Assembly (NCBI GenBank): GCA_025201865.1
Contig: MU602737.1
Span: forward strand, 42,661-67,375
Direction: 5' to 3'
DNA length: 24,715 nt
DNA from: Ramicandelaber brevisporus
Taxonomy: Eukaryota > Kickxellomycota > Ramicandelaberales > Ramicandelaberaceae
Positions 19,301-24,715 of the stretch are shown here, one piece after another (positions within the stretch are counted from its first letter, which is position 1; every line of letters begins with the position of its first letter). The notes under the pieces were generated by a model. The model was not told where the DNA came from. It saw only the letters and a list, made by a program, of their open reading frames with translations, and did not search any database. Position numbers and translations under genes: made by a program.

Positions 19301-22300
19301 CGGTGCTGTCAAGAGCGCCAAGGCTGAGCGCAGCATTGACACTCGTCCTGCTCAAGTCATTCTGCCATTGTCTCCCAACCACGGCACATTTGGCAATGAC
19401 GGTCTCTACAGCGAGTCCAAGCTTGGTCTCGAGACGCTGTTCAACCGCTGGCACTCCGAGTCTTGGGCTGCATACCTGACCATCACTGGTGCCATCATTG
19501 GCTGGACCCGTGGTACTGGTTTGATGTCGGCCAACAACTCTGTTGCTGAGGGTCTTGAGAAGCTTGGTGTCCGCACATTCTCCACTCAAGAGATGGCATT
19601 CAACATTCTCGGTCTGATGCAGGCGCAGATTATGACGCTGTGCCAGTCTGAGCCAGTGTGGGCTGACCTCAACGGCGGCTTACAGTTCATTCCAAACATC
19701 CAGGAAGTCAGTGCTCAGCTGCGTGCCGACATCAAGGAGAAGTCTGAGACTCGCCGTGCTGTTGCTCAGGATTCTTCTCTCGACTACAAGGTTGTTCATG
19801 GCCCAATGACTGATGCTGTCTACCGTCCTCGCAAGGTTGCTCCACGTGCCAACATGAAGTTCGAGTTCCCAGAGCTCAAGTCTGCCGAGCAGCTCAAGCA
19901 CCTCAGCGGCAACCTGCGCGGCATGCTGGACCTGGACAAGGTTGTCGTCGTCACTGGTTATGGTGAAGTTGGTCCATGGGGTAACTCGCGCACTCGCTGG
20001 GAGATGGAGGCCAATGGCGAGTTCTCCGTCGAAGGCTGCATTGAGTTGGCATGGATTATGGGTCTGATCAAGCACCACAATGGCCCACTCAAGGGTGGTC
20101 GCATGTACGCTGGCTGGGTTGATGCCAAGACGAACGAGCCTGTTGAGGACCGCGACATCAAGTCCAAGTACGAGCAGCACATTCTCGAGCACACTGGCAT
20201 TCGTCTGATTGAGCCAGAGCTGTTCGAAGGCTATGATCCAAAGAAGAAGCCGCTGATGCGCGAGGTTGTTCTTGAGCACGACTTGGAGCCATTCGAGGTT
20301 AGCGCCGATGAGGCTGCTCAGTTCCGTCTGCGCCATGGCGATGCCGTTGATACCTGGGCTGTTCCAGCCACTGGCCAGTGGGCTGTTCGCTTCCGCAAGG
20401 GTGCCACCCTGTACGTGCCCAAGGCTCTGCGCTTCGATCGCTTGGTTGCTGGCCAGATTCCATCTGGCTGGGATGCCTCTCGCTACGGTGTGCCCAAGGA
20501 CATCATTGAGCAGGTTGATCAGGTTACTTTGTTCGTCATTGTGTCGACCGTTGAGGCGCTCGTTTCATCTGGTATCACTGACCCATACGAGTTCTACAAG
20601 TATGTCCATGTCAGCGAAGTGGGCAACTGCTCTGGCTCTGGTATTGGTGGTATGCGCTCATTGGGCAAGATGTACAAGGACCGCATGATGGACAAGCCAG
20701 TCCAGCAGGATATCTTGCAGGAGACTTTCATCAACACCATGGCTGCCTGGGTCAACTTGCTGCTGCTCTCATCATCTGGTCCAATCAAGACCCCAGTTGG
20801 TGCCTGTGCCACCGCCGTCGAGTCTGTCGAGATTGGTGTTGAGACCATCCAGAGCGGCAAGGCCAAGGTTGTCATTGTTGGTGGCTTTGACGACTTCCAG
20901 GAGGAAGGCTCGTTCGAGTTTGCCAACATGAAGGCCACTTCCAACGCTGATGAGGAGTTTGCCAAGGGTCGCACTCCGGCCGAGATGTCTCGTCCTGCCA
21001 CCACCTCGCGTGCTGGTTTCATGGAGGCTCATGGTGCTGGTATCGAGATTTTGATGTCTGCCCGCGTCGCTGTTGAGATGGGTGTGCCAATCTACGGTAT
21101 CGTTGCTCTCACGAACACTGCCACCGACAAGGAGGGTCGCTCTGTGCCAGCTCCAGGCCAGGGTATTCTGACGACTGCTCGCGAGGTTCGCACCAAGACT
21201 GGCTCCCCATTGCTGGACATCAAGTACCGCAAGCGCCAGATTGAGCAGCGCCGCAAGCAGATTAAGGAGTGGGTTGAAGGCGAATACGAGCATTTGCGTG
21301 CTGAGATCGATGAGCTGCGCGCTGACGGCCACTTTGCCGATGCCGAGTACACTGAGAAGGACTTGCTGCGCGAGCGTACTGAGCACATTCAGCGCGAAGC
21401 GTCTCGCCAAGAGAAGGAGGCTCTGCGTCTGTGGGGCAACGAGTTCTACAAGCAGGACGCGCGCATTGCTCCGCTGCGTGGTGCTCTTGCCAGCTTCGGC
21501 CTGACCATTGATGACATTGGTGTTGCCTCCTTCCACGGCACCTCCACCAAGGCCAACGACAAGAACGAGTCTGACGTCCTGAACAAGCAGTTTGAGCATC
21601 TTGGTCGCTCCAAGGGTAACGCGTGCCCATCGATCTTCCAAAAGTACCTGACTGGTCATCCAAAGGGTGCGGCTGCTGCTTGGATGCTCAACGGCGTCTT
21701 GCAGGTTCTCAACACCGGCATCATCCCTGGCAACCGCAACGCCGACAACATTGACGAGGTTCTGCGCAAGTTCGAGTACATCCTGTACCAGTCTCGCTCG
21801 ATCCACACTGATGGTGTCAAGGCTGGTTTGCTCAAGTCGTTTGGCTTCGGCCAAGTTGGCGGTGAGGTGCTGGTTATTCATCCAGACTACCTGTTTGCTG
21901 CTTTAGAGGAGGCTGAGTATGCTGCGTACCGCTCCAAGAACGCTGCTCGCCAAGCTCTGGCTTACCGCTATCTGCACGACTCGTTCACTGGCAATGGTAC
22001 TCTGGTGCGCATCAAGACCTCACCACCATACACTCCAGAGCAGGAGTCTCAGGTGTACCTGAACCCGACTGCCCGTGCTGAGTTCGATGCCAAGAAGGGC
22101 ACCTATGCCTTCAAGGCTGTTGCCGGCGACTTCTCAGTCAACGCTGTCGAGTCCAAAGCCAGCGCTGACATGACGCAAGCCATTCTGACTGCTGCCACTA
22201 CCACTTCCTCTGTCCCATCCGCTGAATCCAGCGGTCGCGGTGTTGGTGTCGATGTTGAACTCGTCTCTGCCGTCAACATTGATAGCGACACTTTCATCAG

Positions 22301-22619
22301 CCGCAACTTTACTGCAGCCGAAATCCAGTACTGCCGCTCTCGCCCTGACCCACAGGCTAGCTTTGCCGGCCGCTGGTCTGCCAAGGAGGCTGTGATCAAG
22401 GCTGTCTCGTCGCTGAATGTCGACGGCGAGAAGGTGTGGACTCAAGGCGCCGCTGCTCCATTGATTGATATCGAGGTGTTACCAGGCGATTCTGGTGCTC
22501 CAAAGGTTGTGCTTCATGGTGCCGCCAAGGACGCTGTGACAAAGGCTGGCGTCTCTGAGCTTAAGGTCAGCATTACTCACTCTGGTGCTTACTCTGTTGC
22601 TCTCGCCATTGCCAACTAA
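10317..22619 (+). CDS. FAS: Fused fungal-type fatty acid synthase (beta-alpha fusion)
   Basis: One frame of 4,100 codons encodes the whole cytosolic fatty acid synthase, which makes palmitoyl/stearoyl-CoA from acetyl-CoA, malonyl-CoA and NADPH. Domains in order: acetyltransferase (GGQG about 194, GHSQG with S307, H461); FMN/NADPH enoyl reductase (about 610-1000, [13 protein letters not shown] at 835-847); hot-dog dehydratase (D1702 and H1707 in GDFNPIH); malonyl/palmitoyl transferase (GHSLG with S1952, H2126); the beta-alpha junction near 2210, where yeast Fas2 would begin; Ala/Pro linker (about 2292-2342); ACP with pantetheine serine S2377 in GGKST; ketoreductase (nucleotide-binding loop about 2875, Y3031 and K3035); ketosynthase (C3497, H3740, H3781); and phosphopantetheinyl transferase (D3979, E3981, E4024). 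Family knowledge: the split form assembles as alpha6-beta6, so this should form a homohexamer. The oddity is a 201-nt tandem repeat in the reductase: if 12469-12669 is spliced out the protein is 4,033 residues. Residue numbers are for the unspliced frame. The start has AT-rich context (ataaaaATGa). Confidence 0.97.
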   Translation: MTGPHPISSSAAATSASAAVVAAAHQQAVRPLLLKAGSTEVTFMVAAGHWDAAEQLREQFLSGPDHLQPVSSSSSSPSSDDDSSSLAEIEVAARFLKFAALRARQDVQRFVAVARLVFLQFRDQFLRGNDVHSVTVSINSELGRRNVINAYFTALTILRDTSAISKESGDYPETKSALFDAVAQEKASLFAIFGGQGNVEDYFAETRELFNTYETILRPFVERMSIVLRNHAKDKAASSIHSKGMDVIRWLDNPESQPDSEYLLGAPVSLPLIGLTQLMHYYVMRVVLDMPFDLIRSSFNKGTTGHSQGIISAVVIAASSSDELFAINSEKALGLLFWIGTRSQQVFPPTTINPAIVEDSIANNEGVPMPMLSITNLRHSEVQGHVDAANQHLPADRQISIALRNGPRSFIVAGDPQSLYGLNVTLRKVKAPSGLEQSRVPYSQRKIKFSSRFLPITAPFHSNYLRQAPDLIIGDIERFSLDFNVDDVKIPVYATDDGRDLRTESNISKVLVDSICLKPLNWELCTKVSASHFVDFGVGGSSGIGSLTQRNKIGQGVHVIVASTLDGNKSHLSYRPDLFDNNPSSIKYADNWEQVYKPRLVRTLNSDGKEIIHVDTSFSRLLGKPPLMVAGMTPSTVHQKFVSAVSNAGFHVELAGGGHFNEKVLREKVDRIMELCEPGLGVSLNILFLNAFQWGFQFPLVQQMRKEGLPMEGLCFSGNGVSLNMHSNGDSSSHLFSRCAKKVCQWSGVSLNILFLNAFQWGFQFPLVQQMRKEGLPMEGLCCAAGVPSLENANDIVQQLKESGFRHISFKPGSIDTIRQVVSIAKSNPDMPIILQWTGGRAGGHHSFEDFHQPILETYSYIRSQPNIILVGGSGFGGVEDTLPYLTGEWSHSYDAPAMPYDGILFGSRMLVALEGMADDAAKKAIVDASGVDDAQWEMTYKGPTGGVITVRSELGEPIHKLATRGVMFWKEMDDTIFNLPRDKRLNAILAKKDYIIKKLNADFQKPWFGRKSDGTSCDLQDMTYAETLIRMVELLFVSKERRWIDFTLRDLTGDFIHRLEERFATKSSTASQLQKFVELDCPEPVVDRVLRTYPDCTKQLLTSEDAAHFVNLCRRIGQKPVPFIPVFDKDFEFWFKKDSLWQCEDLAAVVGEDIQRTCILQGPIAAKHSIRINEPAGEILGNIYQGHIDALISKYYNGDKSQIPFVEYLAPASSSLQSSSASIPRHLSLGTASTYRRYEINSDAPADQLPSVNDWLERIAGSEASWLRALLTSTVVVQGKRFQKNLLRNVLRPRPGQVVNVDLDAASGKPLRLTVSDHSNGNGGSSAKLFTAVEAEVSSDNTITFRLFEHGHSATGGEAVPLTLLFKYRPHQAYSPLHEVMDDRNERIKSFYYRLWFGISDIAELNVSRDFEFINTGEAVQSSQISAFCQTVGNRAELYVSRGQKVILAPVDFAIVVGWKSIIKAIFPRFIDGDLLRLVHLSNGFQMLDNADPLKHGDVVDTVARLNAVVNVDAGKQVEVIGTVLRDGKPVMEVTSRFLYRGDFSDYENTFQNTTETPMKVRMASAKDIAVLKSKEWIDISAQPEHVIVPGSTLIFRLTTHVEFLNRQVFASVKTTGTVQMQLSTKEFVQVATVDYECGESHGNPVIEYLRRVGQPIEQAVYFANGGYSTIPASSSSDAASSPSLVHAPTSNKPYAGVSGDFNPIHVNPYFSDLAELPGTITHGMWTSASTRKFVEIYAADNKPTRVVGYHVGFRGMVLPGDRLETRLSHVGMKNGRKIIKVETVNQDGTVVLDGTAEVDQAITAYVFTGQGSQEVGMGMALYTSSPVARDIWDQADQHYVKNYGFSILDIVRNNPKEKTVYFGGPKGVAIRRNYMSMTYDTVDETGNVTTKPLFPGIQESTYSYTFRSPNGLLSATQFTQPSLVLMERAAFADLQHQQLIRSDAPFAGHSLGEYAALAALGDVLPIDALVDVAFYRGMTMQSAVPRDAQGRSNYGMCAVNPSRVGRSFSETALRYVVDAIAHHSGGGLLEIVNYNVENWQYVVSGELSNLDALTSVLNYLKTAGVDLDKLTKTMPMEEVAAQLGKIIRGALDAAANKKTHNGGFLELERGYATIPLKGIDVPFHSSFLSSGVSPFRAYLSKKISPSSIDVALLKGRYIPNVTAQPFELTKAYISMVHEQTGSNRLARVLRTWDENNGFETPVQQQRLGYTLLVELLAYQFASAVRWIETQDRLFADFGIERLIEVGPSPTLSGMADRTLKLKYEAHDDAITHPRSTLCYSKHEKEIYYAFDPAPEPEPTPSATPAAAPPAAAPAAPAPAAAAAAPAPSAGPAAAVADAPVKAGDVLHVLVAQKLKKTLAEVPTSKAIKDLVGGKSTLQNEILGDMQKEFGNVVAEKAEEMPLDELASVLAASHSGSLGKHTTGLIARMVGAKMPGGFNLTAVRGYLNTTYGLGSGRTDGVLLLSLTMEPAARLAGEPEAKAWLDTVAQAYAKHAGISLSAGGGASGAGGAAAGPAVATINSAEFTNLVSKQDTLIRQQMEVLARYLDVDLRGSERKYEAERVASAGLQVELDLWMAEHGEVYANGIKPAFSALKARRFDSYWNWVRQDSLLLYYDILFGRLSTVDREVTAQCIHVMNRSTPEFLVYMAHKLGKTDTTKGVTYKLAQELGNMLKENCSAVLDFPPVYKDVNYPTGPRTTITPQGNVEYAEVPRHGERKLEQYVKTMATGGAVTEYSNRQHVQHQLGKIYSIIKAQNKMKSTNKLAIKSMYADVLRSLNMSTSLLKDSSPSKGRTLKRRKSTGLSAPLAAQQGASAQQAAGKSANTRETIPFLHLKKRVADSWEFSSKLTGTYIDVLEKGARDGMTFQDRTALMTGCGKNSIGAEVLRGLLSGGAKVVITTSSYSRSVLEYYQSIYQRHGSRGSVLIVVPFNQGSQQDVKSLVDYIYDAKDGLGWDLDYIIPFAAISENGREISDIDSKSELAHRLMLTNVLRLLGAVKSAKAERSIDTRPAQVILPLSPNHGTFGNDGLYSESKLGLETLFNRWHSESWAAYLTITGAIIGWTRGTGLMSANNSVAEGLEKLGVRTFSTQEMAFNILGLMQAQIMTLCQSEPVWADLNGGLQFIPNIQEVSAQLRADIKEKSETRRAVAQDSSLDYKVVHGPMTDAVYRPRKVAPRANMKFEFPELKSAEQLKHLSGNLRGMLDLDKVVVVTGYGEVGPWGNSRTRWEMEANGEFSVEGCIELAWIMGLIKHHNGPLKGGRMYAGWVDAKTNEPVEDRDIKSKYEQHILEHTGIRLIEPELFEGYDPKKKPLMREVVLEHDLEPFEVSADEAAQFRLRHGDAVDTWAVPATGQWAVRFRKGATLYVPKALRFDRLVAGQIPSGWDASRYGVPKDIIEQVDQVTLFVIVSTVEALVSSGITDPYEFYKYVHVSEVGNCSGSGIGGMRSLGKMYKDRMMDKPVQQDILQETFINTMAAWVNLLLLSSSGPIKTPVGACATAVESVEIGVETIQSGKAKVVIVGGFDDFQEEGSFEFANMKATSNADEEFAKGRTPAEMSRPATTSRAGFMEAHGAGIEILMSARVAVEMGVPIYGIVALTNTATDKEGRSVPAPGQGILTTAREVRTKTGSPLLDIKYRKRQIEQRRKQIKEWVEGEYEHLRAEIDELRADGHFADAEYTEKDLLRERTEHIQREASRQEKEALRLWGNEFYKQDARIAPLRGALASFGLTIDDIGVASFHGTSTKANDKNESDVLNKQFEHLGRSKGNACPSIFQKYLTGHPKGAAAAWMLNGVLQVLNTGIIPGNRNADNIDEVLRKFEYILYQSRSIHTDGVKAGLLKSFGFGQVGGEVLVIHPDYLFAALEEAEYAAYRSKNAARQALAYRYLHDSFTGNGTLVRIKTSPPYTPEQESQVYLNPTARAEFDAKKGTYAFKAVAGDFSVNAVESKASADMTQAILTAATTTSSVPSAESSGRGVGVDVELVSAVNIDSDTFISRNFTAAEIQYCRSRPDPQASFAGRWSAKEAVIKAVSSLNVDGEKVWTQGAAAPLIDIEVLPGDSGAPKVVLHGAAKDAVTKAGVSELKVSITHSGAYSVALAIAN
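12357..12663 (+). repeat. Tandem triplication inside the enoyl reductase coding region
   Basis: Copy 1 is 12357-12462, copy 2 is 12474-12556 and copy 3 is 12558-12663. Copies 1 and 3 are identical over 106 nt and encode the reductase segment [14 protein letters not shown]...EGLC in the normal frame. Copy 2 lacks 13 nt after GCTGAATAT and stops 23 nt short of the copy 1/3 end, so most of it is read in another frame ([15 protein letters not shown]...), and its end returns to frame. Spacers are 11 nt (TCTCGGGTAAC) and 1 nt. Total extra DNA is 201 nt. Other fungal synthases have this segment once. Confidence 0.95.
12469..12669 (+). other. Possible 201-nt intron built from copied exon sequence
   Basis: The extra DNA can be removed exactly as a GT-AG intron: donor TCGG|GTAACG at 12469 and acceptor GTGCAG|CTGGC ending at 12669. 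Joining gives ...[14 protein letters not shown]..., which matches the usual single-copy reductase segment; the phase is 1. The donor lies in sequence unique to copy 1's tail and the acceptor in sequence unique to copy 3's tail. Against an intron: the length is a multiple of three with no stop codon, no CTRAY branch site was seen, and the pyrimidine tract before the acceptor is poor. Retained, it would add 67 residues to the barrel. Confidence 0.45.
17190..17340 (+). other. Ala/Pro-rich flexible linker before the ACP domain
   Basis: Residues about 2292-2342 of the synthase are almost only Ala and Pro ([13 protein letters not shown]-type). Yeast Fas2 has the same kind of linker tethering its mobile ACP inside the reaction chamber. 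It is encoded by GCT/GCC/CCA triplets and is a local low-complexity DNA tract. Confidence 0.85.
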
Positions 22620-22697
22620 TTTCTTCTTTTACTCCTTTTCTTTTCTTATCTTTTCTTCCACTTACTCTTTCAGTTCATTTTAGTTCATTTCAATTAG

Positions 22698-22711
22698 TTT
22701 ATTAGTTTATT
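22698..22711 (-). terminator. Candidate poly(A) signals for the minus-strand gene
   Basis: TTTATT occurs twice on the plus strand (22698-22703 and 22706-22711), which is AATAAA on the minus strand, about 190-200 bp past the stop codon of the proline-rich gene. Confidence 0.4.
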
Positions 22712-22824
22712 AGTTTCCCTTTCAAGGTTGGTACTCTGTTTTTGTATAACTATCGGATAGTAAACTAGTACGATTTATATTTATCGTTTGAGAGATGTAA
22801 TGCCATGAAGTTCAATTCAATCTT

Positions 22825-22830
22825 AATAAA
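22825..22830 (+). terminator. Candidate poly(A) signal of the synthase
   Basis: AATAAA 205 bp after the synthase stop codon, within TTAATAAAAAATAGG. A second AATAAA lies at 22886-22891. Confidence 0.45.
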
Positions 22831-22902
22831 AAATAGGACTTTGGATTATGATAATCGATCAGGTGCAAATGGATATTTATATGGAAATAAAAGAGTTAAT
22901 AT

Positions 22903-24714
22903 TTAAGGGTCAGGCGGACGGGAACCAATGAATGGCGGAGGTGGATGCTGTTGCGCATCACTGCCCTTTCGAAGAGACAATAACAGAGAAGCGCCTTCGC
23001 TTTCATCAACAGGTGGGAGCATCGGCTGCACCATGGATTGCTGTTGATATGAGTGTGTATGGATGTGTGTTTCAGACAGCGAGTTAGCGTGTGCAATGCC
23101 GTGGCGAACAGGTACTGGTGCAAATACTTGGCCATTGCTGTGTGCTGGATGGTGCTGAGATGGACCAGGTTCTTGCTGTGGATAGTGACCAAGTGCTGGC
23201 TGATACGATCCGGTGTTTGTTACAATGTGACCCGATTGTAGAGGCGGTGCAACATATGCTGGCGCTGGTGCTGGTTCTGGTGCATGTGGAGGCGGAGGCG
23301 GAGGTGGGGGTGGATGATGTGGCGGTAAAGGTGGCATTGATGTGCTAGCCTCTCCACAGCCATCTTCATCATCGAGCGGTGATAGTTGCGGACTGTGCTG
23401 CATCGTGAAGTGGAACGCAGATGACTTGATGATCTTTTGACGAGCTGGTTCTGGGGTACGTGACACTGGCGCAACTGATACGACACGATCACCGGTTGGT
23501 GGTGATCTGTAAGCCGAATGGATATCGTGGCTGCCATAAGCCACACCTGTCGGAACCATGGATGGAGAGCCAAACACAAATGGCTGAGACGGACCAGCTG
23601 CAGTGTCGTTGCCAGTTGCACGAGCATAGGCAGCGGGTGGAATGGTGACGTATGGAGTAGTTGCATTCGGCAGTGGGTAGTAGCCATAGCCATAGCGAGG
23701 GCCGAGCTGATACGGATGCTGAGAGTAGGAGTACGGCGGGGAGAACTGAGAGGTGCCGATGGAGGCTGCGGTTGGCAGAATGGGTCGGCTGTGAGCTAGT
23801 GGCCGTGGAAGGGGCAATCTGCGTGTAAATGCAGACATTCGTTGATGGGAAGGATCTGCGGTAAAGTCGAAGCGTGATGGAATTTGGAGTTGATGTTGAT
23901 GTGGTTGATGCGGTTGATGTGGTTGATGATGTGGTGGTTGATGTGGCTGTGATGGATGAGTAGTATACTGGGTGGCTCCGGGAGAGTTGAAGTGAAGTTC
24001 GGCCATGGCAGAAGTGATTGGAGTTGCAACTGCTGAACTCAATGCAGAGTTTGATGGAATTTGATTGATGAATGGCATTGATTGATGGTGAGGCATTATA
24101 ACTGGAGGCGGAGGCAGTGGAGGAGGAGGAGGTAGTTGAGACTGAAGAATAACTGAAGATGAATGGCGAGCTATTGGTGCATGCAATGCTGGACCTGAAA
24201 GTGGATGCTCGGGCGGTGATGCCTGAAGTGGTGGCTCAGCTAACAATGCAATATTCGAGCTTGAGGCTACAGGTCGAGGCGCACCATTGTTTGCAGAGTC
24301 TGTTGCTGCAGTTTTCTTTCGCAATGGTGATGGTGCCAGTCCGATCTCATCTGATATACCATGTCGATCGTAAACGGTTGCATATATCAAAGCAGCATCT
24401 CCAGATGTTGATGATGTCGTCGTTTCTTCAACTACTACTCCATTCGCTGATGTGATTGTTGTGGCTGTGTTGGTTATAGTAGTAGTAGTAGTAGTAGTAG
24501 TAACTTTCTGAGCAACCTTTGATCTGTATCTGTTCCGATCTCTTTCTCTTCTTCGCTCCTTCTCTTCATGCGACATGTTTGCGTATCGCTGACGTTGAGC
24601 CTCCAACCACTTTGCCTTTTCTTCAGGAGTCATGTTTGCATGTCGTACTCTTTGTGCCTCTCGCTTCCTTGCCTTTTGCTCTTCGGTTGCATTCGCCTTC
24701 CGTCTTGGCTTTGT
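22903..24714 (-). CDS. Pro/His/Ser-rich protein with 19-residue charged repeats (5' partial)
   Basis: The frame runs off the right edge, so the N-terminus is missing; 603 residues are visible. An internal ATG at 24633 is not taken as the start, because the repeat pattern continues upstream of it. Residues 7-63 are three tandem 19-residue repeats (ANxTxEEKxxxxEAQRxRY type), strongly charged and probably helical. Then come a poly-Thr tract, several proline runs (e.g. about 23270-23330 and 24105-24135), PHQ repeats (about 23888-23960), a Tyr/Gly/Pro stretch (YGYGYYPLP) and Ser-Pro sites (HSPQLSPLDDED). No enzyme domain is visible. The composition suggests a nuclear regulatory protein with a repeat-type DNA-binding region, somewhat like the STPR class (23-residue repeats), but the repeat length differs and the assignment is inference. 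It converges with the synthase gene. Confidence 0.8.
   Translation of the reverse strand, partial: TKPRRKANATEEQKARKREAQRVRHANMTPEEKAKWLEAQRQRYANMSHEEKERRRERDRNRYRSKVAQKVTTTTTTTTITNTATTITSANGVVVEETTTSSTSGDAALIYATVYDRHGISDEIGLAPSPLRKKTAATDSANNGAPRPVASSSNIALLAEPPLQASPPEHPLSGPALHAPIARHSSSVILQSQLPPPPPLPPPPVIMPHHQSMPFINQIPSNSALSSAVATPITSAMAELHFNSPGATQYTTHPSQPHQPPHHQPHQPHQPHQHQLQIPSRFDFTADPSHQRMSAFTRRLPLPRPLAHSRPILPTAASIGTSQFSPPYSYSQHPYQLGPRYGYGYYPLPNATTPYVTIPPAAYARATGNDTAAGPSQPFVFGSPSMVPTGVAYGSHDIHSAYRSPPTGDRVVSVAPVSRTPEPARQKIIKSSAFHFTMQHSPQLSPLDDEDGCGEASTSMPPLPPHHPPPPPPPPPHAPEPAPAPAYVAPPLQSGHIVTNTGSYQPALGHYPQQEPGPSQHHPAHSNGQVFAPVPVRHGIAHANSLSETHIHTHSYQQQSMVQPMLPPVDESEGASLLLSLRKGSDAQQHPPPPFIGSRPPDP
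24478..24501. repeat. GTA trinucleotide microsatellite coding poly-Thr
   Basis: About eight GTA/TAG-phase triplets on the plus strand are read on the minus strand as ACT codons for a threonine run directly after the charged repeats. Confidence 0.75.
24526..24696 (-). repeat. Three 19-residue coding repeats
   Basis: Three 57-nt units encode ANATEEQKARKREAQRVRH, ANMTPEEKAKWLEAQRQRY and ANMSHEEKERRRERDRNRY. Shared positions are A1, N2, T/S4, E6, K/Q7-8, E13, R16 and R18. DNA similarity is lower than protein similarity, so the repeat is not recent. More units may lie beyond the window edge. Confidence 0.85.
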
Positions 24715-24715
24715 A

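Larger units (their letters stand above)
22620..22902. other. Convergent 3' intergenic region
   Basis: This 283-bp A/T-rich gap separates two tail-to-tail genes. It has poly(A)-type signals on both strands that cross each other. No gene is supported. Confidence 0.7.

Overview
The window looks like nuclear DNA of an early-diverging, zygomycete-type fungus. Its dominant gene is a fungal-type (type I) fatty acid synthase with the beta and alpha halves fused into one polypeptide of about 4,100 residues. Genes are long and almost intronless, and the intergenic DNA is full of pyrimidine tracts and microsatellites. The fused synthase and the paucity of introns fit lineages outside the Ascomycota, but I cannot name the species from the sequence alone.

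Layout. Positions 1-774 hold no convincing gene, only a few palindromes and a TATA-like element. A small secreted, very basic protein lies at 775-1683 (+); it has a signal peptide, a lysine-rich pentapeptide repeat and a glycine-zipper tail. About 3.3 kb of C/T-rich, microsatellite-laden DNA (1684-4975) leads into an HMG-box regulator (4976-8272, +) with long Ser/Ala/Gln-rich regions and an HMG box interrupted by a 35-40 residue insertion. A second C/T-rich stretch (8273-10316) probably carries the 3' end of that gene, a doubtful small spliced gene near 8845-9157, and the leader of the synthase, possibly with a leader intron. The fused synthase fills 10317-22619 (+). Tail to tail with it, 283 bp away, a minus-strand gene (22903 to the right edge, 5' incomplete) encodes a Pro/His/Ser-rich protein that starts, as far as seen, with three 19-residue charged repeats.

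How the genes relate. There is no cluster logic: a secreted protein, two probable nuclear regulators and a housekeeping enzyme sit side by side. The synthase carries all eight catalytic or carrier domains in the order AT, ER, DH, MPT, ACP, KR, KS, PPT, with the expected active-site residues visible.

The most striking observation is in the enoyl reductase domain of the synthase. A segment of the reading frame is present three times in tandem. The first and third copies are identical over 106 nt; the middle copy has a 13-nt deletion and is read in another frame. The extra DNA is exactly 201 nt, keeps the frame open, and is bounded exactly by GTAACG and GTGCAG, so removal as a GT-AG intron restores a normal domain. 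It may therefore be a new intron whose body was copied from its own upstream exon, a tolerated in-frame insertion, or an assembly error.
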